A stretch of 5,405 bases of DNA. It comes from Anaerolineales bacterium UBA2029. GTDB lineage: Bacteria > Chloroflexota > Anaerolineae > Aggregatilineales > Aggregatilineaceae. The DNA is taken from positions 5,633-11,037 of the forward strand of contig DDBP01000316.1 in NCBI GenBank assembly GCA_002332795.1. The letters are read 5' to 3'. Of the stretch, positions 1-5,405 are shown one piece after another (the stretch's first letter is position 1; each line of letters opens with the position of its first letter). The position numbers and the translations under genes are program-made. The notes under the pieces are model-generated. The model did not search any database. It was not told the origin of the DNA and was given only the letters and a program-made list of their open reading frames with translations.

Positions 1-1881
<1,881 letters not shown>

Positions 1882-2089
1882 TCAGACCTCTCCTAGACAG
1901 ACTGCAAGACCACTGCGTTTCTGGTTCTGGTCGGGCGTAAGTGCTCGCGGCGGCGTGCACCCGTCGCGAACACGTGCTATCCCCTTGCGCAGAGCAACTG
2001 GCTCGTGAGCAAACCTTGAGGATTTTGCCGCGCCGGCTCGCGTGAGGACAGTGAAGAAACGCACTGGATCGCGTGACGAGTGTTACAAC
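1882..2089 (-). other. Predicted 5' leader of ppdK, about 200 nt
   Basis: This is the stretch between the predicted ppdK transcription start (near 2089) and the ppdK ATG. It holds no convincing gene. A GTG-started frame of 60 codons (2064 to 1882) is in the ppdK frame and stops with TGA directly against the ppdK ATG, but it has no SD and no protein-like composition. Small inverted repeats occur: GCAC/GTGC arms at 1957-1960 and 1974-1977 around a short inner stem, and alternating GAGC/GCTC/GAGC blocks at 1992-2010 that could pair in competing ways. I recognise no riboswitch class and no T-tract terminator. The leader length rests on the promoter call. Confidence 0.4.
1886..1894 (-). promoter_or_regulatory. 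Ribosome binding site of ppdK
   Basis: Read on the minus strand this is AGGAGAGGT, ending four bases before the ATG at 1881, with the GGAG core eight bases away. It is a near-ideal Shine-Dalgarno and fixes the ppdK start. It also shows that this organism uses SD-led initiation for at least one gene, in contrast to the rightward gene. Confidence 0.85.
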
Positions 2090-2095
2090 TCCTCA

Positions 2096-2124
2096 AAAAT
2101 ACCCTGTCTGGCCCCTGTCGTCAA
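2096..2124 (-). promoter_or_regulatory. Sigma-70-type promoter for ppdK
   Basis: On the minus strand, TTGACG (2124-2119; 5 of 6 matches to TTGACA) is followed after exactly 17 bases by TATTTT (2101-2096; 4 of 6 matches to TATAAT). Transcription would start near 2089 and run into ppdK. The exact spacing and the AT-rich -10 in a GC-rich background make this the best housekeeping promoter in the intergenic region. Its -35 lies about 30 bp from the -10 box of the divergent gene, so the two polymerase sites are back to back and may compete or share an operator. Confidence 0.55.
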
Positions 2125-2129
2125 CGGTC

Positions 2130-2158
2130 TTTCGCCTTTTTCATCTTTTGACTATACT
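2130..2158 (+). promoter_or_regulatory. Promoter of the CHAT-STAND gene, possibly giving a leaderless mRNA
   Basis: TATACT at 2153-2158 matches the -10 consensus at 5 of 6 positions and lies eight bases before the ATG at 2167. A start 7-9 bases downstream of the box would fall at 2165-2167, on or next to the start codon. The -35 position at 17-bp spacing (2130-2135, TTTCGC) is poor. A TTGACT at 2148-2153 overlaps the -10 and cannot serve as its -35. No Shine-Dalgarno precedes the ATG, which fits leaderless initiation. The weak -35 suggests low basal expression or dependence on an activator or alternative sigma factor. Confidence 0.45.
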
Positions 2159-2166
2159 GCTGAGCC

Positions 2167-5100
2167 ATGAGCGAGAAACAGTTCCTCCTCCCGGACTCGG
2201 CGACCCTGCCCGCCAGCGAGTTCACGCTGCCTTGCGGCTACGATCTGTCCGCCGACCCTGGCCTGGCCCAACTACGCCGCTACCTGCCCGTGCTGGCGAT
2301 CGTTGCCGCGCCCTTCGCCTCGATGAGCGGCACCGAAGACCCGCTCAGCCCGGCGGACCCGGCCCAGGAATGGCTGGCGCTGTTGCGCACGGTACGTCAG
2401 GTGACTGCGGGGGCCAGGGTGGGTAGCGCTCCCCTGGCTTTGGTGCGCCTGCTGCCCCCCACTTCCGAACGGCTGGGAACAGCGCTCAGCGCGCGCGGGC
2501 CAGACGCCTTCCGCATCGTGCACCTCATCGCGCACGGCGAACGCGACATGCTCTACCTGGAAGACGAAGAGGGCCGCGAAGCCTATGCGGTGGCCGAGCA
2601 TATCGTCCGGCGCTTCGCCAACAGCGACGCCCGTCTGGTGCTGCTGGACGGCTGCTTCAGCCGCCGCCTGGCGCAGATGCTCCTCGACGAGACGCCAGTA
2701 CAGGCTGTCATCGGCACGGTGCGCCGCGCCAACGAAGAGTGCACGGTCGCTTTCAACACCCGTCTCTACGCGGAACTGACGGGCGGGGCCAGCGTGCGCG
2801 AAGCCTTCCGCGCCGCCGTCGCCGAAGTGCGAGAGCTGCCCAACAGTCAGCCCGATCGCTACGAACTGGTGCTCGCCGACGATCAGCCCGATCTACGGCT
2901 ACCCCTGCCCGAACCGGCTCACCGCGCCACGCGCCCCCTGGTCGCCGACGGGCTGCCGCGCACTTTCGAGCTACCCCTGCCCATTGGCTTCGTGGGGCGG
3001 CGCGAGTTGCTGAGCAGGCTGGCCGAGGACATGTTCACCCACAATCGCCGTCTGCTGCTCCTCACTGGCCCTGCTGGTGTGGGCAAACGTTCGCTGGCCG
3101 CGGCCTTCGCCTATCGTTTCGGCTGGCGCTTCCCCGATGGCATCGTCTGGTTGCGCTGCGGCCCTGCCACCACCGCTGCCGAAGTCCAGAGCACCCTGGC
3201 GCAGCTTGCCGGTCTGCCATCCCAGGCGGCGCGGGCTGACGTGCTGGCGGCCTGGTCGGGGCGACGGCTGTTGCTGGTGCTGCAAGACGTTGACGCCCTG
3301 CCCGCCGGAAGCGTGCGCACAGAGCTGACCGCTCTGCTGGCCGAGTTGCTCGCGCCAGCCCATCATGGCGTGCTGCTGACCGCCCAGGAAGCCGACGAAA
3401 CCCTGCTGCCCGCTGGCCCCACCTTCAGCGCCAGGGCGCGCGCCGTCGAGCCGCTGGCGGGCAAGGACGCGCGCACCCTGGCCATGCACCGCGCCGTCTT
3501 GCGTCAGGTCGAGACGCTGGACGTAGACACCATTGACGATTTCCTGGAGCGCACGCGGCAGTTGCCCTGGTTGATCATCCGCGGCGTGGAGATGGTGCGC
3601 CGCGATGGGGTGGACGCGACGCTCAAGTACCTGAGCGCCTTCGACCAGGACGCGGCGACCCTGCCGCGCGCCTATCTGCGCCGTCAACTCGAATGGCTGC
3701 TGGCCGACCGACGCGAGGTCTTCCGGCTGCTCATTCGCGCGCAGGGCTTGCCCGCCCCGCTCGACGAACGCCTGGCCCTGGGGCTGGCCGGTCGCGACGC
3801 TGCCGATCACCTGTCCGTCTTGCTCGATCACGACATCCTGCAGCGCGACGGGGCGCTGATCGCCATTCCCGCCGAGGTACGCGCTTTCGTGCGGGAACGC
3901 TTCCCGCTCGACGCGCCCAAGCAGGCGCACCTGGACCGCGTGATCGCGCAGTACTTCGCGCAAACCTGGCCCGACGAGGTTCCCACTCCTCTGCCTGCCG
4001 GGTGGCGGGCGCACCTCAGCAACGTGCGCGCCCTGCTCGATCGCCAACTGAGCGGACCGGTGCTGCTTTCGCCTGTCGAACTGGCCCGTCTGCTGGTGGT
4101 GACTGCGCCCGCCTTTCTGGCTGCAGGGCTGGCCGAAGTCTTTCTGAGTTATGCCACTGCGCTGCGGGGTCGCCTGCCAGAAGGCGACGACCTGGCCCGC
4201 CTGCAAATGGCCATGGGCACAGCCCTGGCCGCCCTCCCTGGCAGGCAGGACGAGGCGGGCTGGCTGTTCCAGGTGACGCTGACTCTGGAGCATCTCAGCC
4301 GCGCCGCCCTGGCCGAAGCCAGCCTGGCCTACGGGCGACACCTGCTCGGCGTGGGCCAAAGCGGGACGGCGACCGACGTGCTGGCGCGCGCCTTCCGTGC
4401 GGTGATGGCGCAGCCAGAAGGGGCCAACGTGCGCGTGGCCGCCATGCTCGCTCACGAGTGGGGGCGCGCCCTGGCCGCCCGCAATCAGCACGGCGATGCT
4501 GTCAAGCGCTTCGAAGGGGCGCTGGCCGGATACGCGCGCACCAGGCAGGTAGCGCTCTCTGCCACGGCTCAGCGCGACCTGGGTCTGTCGCTGCTGGCCC
4601 AGGGCGACAGCGCCCGCGCCGAAGATGTCTTCCGGCGCGCCCTGGCGACAGCGGATTTCATCGCGCGGCGCGACCTGGCCGCCGAACTGCGCCGACACCT
4701 GGCGAGTGTGCATCTGGCGCGCGCCGGGCAGTATCAGCGTGAGGAGCGCGTCGCCGAAGCCGCCGCCGAGATGGGCGAGGCCGTGCGTCACCTCGAGGGG
4801 GCCATCGCCGACGCCCTGAGCACGCCCGACCGCCTCCTGCTGGCGCATATCCTGCACGATCTGGCGCGCGCGCAGGCGCAGGCGGGCATGGTAGACGACG
4901 GAGCGGCCAATGCTGCGCGGGCGCACGCGCTCTTCACCGCCGCGGGCAGCTCGTCCGACCTGGCCGAAGTGTCCGTCACCCTGGGGCAGTTGCGCATGGC
5001 CCAGGGCGACGCCGTGCGTGCGCAGGCCGCCCTGCACGAAGCGCTCGACCTGGCGCAGGCGCTCAACCTGCCGGAGGTGCTGGAGCGCGCCGCGACCGTG

Positions 5101-5262
5101 CTGGTGCGCGTCCATCAGATTCGCGCCCGCCATGCCCTGCAAGGCGATCAGGCATTCCGCAGCGATACCATTGCACAGGCCGAAATCTCGCGTCGCCGTC
5201 TGGTCGAACTGCACCTGACCGAGCACGCCGCCGCGCTCGAACGCATCGCCCACAGCCTGTGA
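2167..5262 (+). CDS. CHAT-domain (caspase-like) protease fused to NB-ARC/STAND ATPase and TPR repeats
   Basis: A 1031-residue, probably cytosolic protein with an effector-switch-sensor layout. The N-terminal CHAT domain (about residues 35-248) has IVHLIAHG with candidate catalytic His123 and VLLDGCFS with candidate Cys163, then the usual AVIGTVRRAN, FNTRLYAEL and AFRAAV segments. The NB-ARC domain (about 273-480) opens with GFVGRRELL and has Walker A GPAGVGKRS (301-309, Lys307), a Walker B-like LLLVLQDVD (368-376) and LLTAQ (403-407). A winged-helix-like part (about 510-580) follows. Alanine/leucine-rich helical pairs from about 675 to 985 read as roughly seven TPR-like repeats, the clearest at 758-794, 795-836, 889-931 and 932-971. 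The tail (986-1031) is basic. By family analogy, TPRs sense a ligand, ATP-driven oligomerisation follows, and the CHAT protease cleaves a target; substrate and trigger are unknown. An in-frame TGA at 2161-2163 leaves ATG 2167 as the earliest start; there is no SD. No partner gene is visible. The domain call is firm; a defence or cell-death role is inference, and transcriptional signalling is possible. Confidence 0.9.
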   Translation: MSEKQFLLPDSATLPASEFTLPCGYDLSADPGLAQLRRYLPVLAIVAAPFASMSGTEDPLSPADPAQEWLALLRTVRQVTAGARVGSAPLALVRLLPPTSERLGTALSARGPDAFRIVHLIAHGERDMLYLEDEEGREAYAVAEHIVRRFANSDARLVLLDGCFSRRLAQMLLDETPVQAVIGTVRRANEECTVAFNTRLYAELTGGASVREAFRAAVAEVRELPNSQPDRYELVLADDQPDLRLPLPEPAHRATRPLVADGLPRTFELPLPIGFVGRRELLSRLAEDMFTHNRRLLLLTGPAGVGKRSLAAAFAYRFGWRFPDGIVWLRCGPATTAAEVQSTLAQLAGLPSQAARADVLAAWSGRRLLLVLQDVDALPAGSVRTELTALLAELLAPAHHGVLLTAQEADETLLPAGPTFSARARAVEPLAGKDARTLAMHRAVLRQVETLDVDTIDDFLERTRQLPWLIIRGVEMVRRDGVDATLKYLSAFDQDAATLPRAYLRRQLEWLLADRREVFRLLIRAQGLPAPLDERLALGLAGRDAADHLSVLLDHDILQRDGALIAIPAEVRAFVRERFPLDAPKQAHLDRVIAQYFAQTWPDEVPTPLPAGWRAHLSNVRALLDRQLSGPVLLSPVELARLLVVTAPAFLAAGLAEVFLSYATALRGRLPEGDDLARLQMAMGTALAALPGRQDEAGWLFQVTLTLEHLSRAALAEASLAYGRHLLGVGQSGTATDVLARAFRAVMAQPEGANVRVAAMLAHEWGRALAARNQHGDAVKRFEGALAGYARTRQVALSATAQRDLGLSLLAQGDSARAEDVFRRALATADFIARRDLAAELRRHLASVHLARAGQYQREERVAEAAAEMGEAVRHLEGAIADALSTPDRLLLAHILHDLARAQAQAGMVDDGAANAARAHALFTAAGSSSDLAEVSVTLGQLRMAQGDAVRAQAALHEALDLAQALNLPEVLERAATVLVRVHQIRARHALQGDQAFRSDTIAQAEISRRRLVELHLTEHAAALERIAHSL

Positions 5263-5269
5263 TCTCCCT

Positions 5270-5299
5270 GCGCGGCCCTGCTACCGGTCAGGGGTGCGT
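5270..5299 (+). terminator. Possible 3' hairpin after the CHAT-STAND gene
   Basis: Arms 5270-5280 and 5289-5299 can pair over 11 positions: eight Watson-Crick pairs, two G-U pairs and one G-G mismatch, closed by an 8-base loop that contains the palindrome ACCGGT. The stem begins seven bases after the stop codon. No T-tract follows (GCAAAATG instead), so this is not a classical intrinsic terminator. It could be a U-tract-independent terminator, an mRNA 3'-end stabiliser, or chance pairing in GC-rich DNA. Confidence 0.3.
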
Positions 5300-5337
5300 G
5301 CAAAATGTGTCAGGCAATTTGCTGCGCGCTCTGCTGG

Positions 5338-5392
5338 CCCTCACCCCTTAGTCCCCTCTCCCTCGCGCCTGGCGTCGCGGGGCGAAGGGAAG
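5338..5392. repeat. Dispersed GC-rich hairpin repeat, probably running off the right edge
   Basis: The pyrimidine-rich arm CCCTCACCCCTTAGTCCCC continues into TCCCTCGC (5359-5366), which pairs with GCG-A-AGGGA (5382-5390). The stem has one bulged A at 5385, and two further C-G pairs beyond a G-G mismatch. Its pattern matches a kind of short intergenic hairpin element (CCCTCACCC...CCCCTCTCCC...GGAGAGGGG) that I recall as abundant in Chloroflexota genomes; that link is from memory. The remainder, to 5405, may still belong to the element. Function is unknown; it could be a non-autonomous mobile repeat or a transcript-end structure. Confidence 0.5.
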
Positions 5393-5405
5393 CTACCCGC
5401 TTGCC

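Noticed and set aside
1985..2012. Short inverted repeats in the ppdK leader as an operator or known riboswitch
   Set aside because: Arms are only four bases with mismatches, which is expected by chance in GC-rich DNA. They are noted in the leader entry but not called as a regulator site.
1882..2064. 60-codon minus-strand frame upstream of ppdK as a leader peptide
   Set aside because: It has a GTG start with no Shine-Dalgarno at proper spacing (the only GAGGAG is about 24 bases away and likely upstream of the transcript start), and its composition is not protein-like. Its TGA abutting the ppdK ATG appears incidental.
3693..4742. 349-codon plus-strand frame inside the CHAT-STAND gene
   Set aside because: It is an out-of-phase frame, extremely Arg/Ala/Gly-rich, and overlaps the winged-helix and TPR coding sequence, which is continuous and intact.
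2971..5253. 760-codon minus-strand open frame opposite the CHAT-STAND gene
   Set aside because: The plus strand carries recognisable CHAT, P-loop and TPR motifs. The antisense product is low-complexity Gln/Gly/Arg/His-rich, a shadow of GC-biased codon use.
5305..5405. ATG-started frame running off the right edge
   Set aside because: It reads through the hairpin repeat, has no ribosome binding site and gives a Cys/Pro/Ser-rich, non-protein-like sequence.

Overview
The window comes from a GC-rich bacterium. Both long genes use G/C-ending codons heavily, and their non-coding strands stay open for very long stretches. A CCCTCACCCC...CCCCTCTCCC...GGGGCGAAGGGA element at the right edge resembles short dispersed hairpin repeats I know from Chloroflexota genomes (Roseiflexus/Chloroflexus-type). 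A large CHAT/NB-ARC/TPR protein also fits that phylum. Chloroflexota is therefore my best guess, but it is inference.

Layout: (1) Bases 1-1881, minus strand, hold the first 627 codons of pyruvate phosphate dikinase (ppdK). Its C-terminal part lies outside the left edge. (2) Bases 1882-2166 form a divergent intergenic region. It carries the ppdK ribosome binding site, a roughly 200-nt ppdK leader, a well-spaced sigma-70-type promoter for ppdK, and a -10-like box so close to the plus-strand start codon that the right-hand gene may be transcribed leaderless. (3) Bases 2167-5262, plus strand, encode a 1031-residue protein. It has an N-terminal CHAT (caspase-like) protease domain with a His123/Cys163 dyad, a central NB-ARC/STAND ATPase with a good Walker A, a winged-helix-like segment and a C-terminal array of TPR-like repeats. 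(4) Bases 5263-5405 are non-coding, with a possible 3' hairpin and the left part of a dispersed GC-rich repeat.

The two genes are divergent, have separate promoters and show no obvious functional link. PPDK is central carbon metabolism (pyruvate/PEP interconversion). The CHAT-STAND-TPR protein has the effector-switch-sensor layout of signal-transduction ATPases used in bacterial programmed cell death and anti-phage defence. It is the accessory, potentially novel item here. Its ATPase core is unusual: Walker A is intact, but the first Walker B acidic residue, the sensor arginine, the GxP glycine and the MHD histidine all appear to be replaced.
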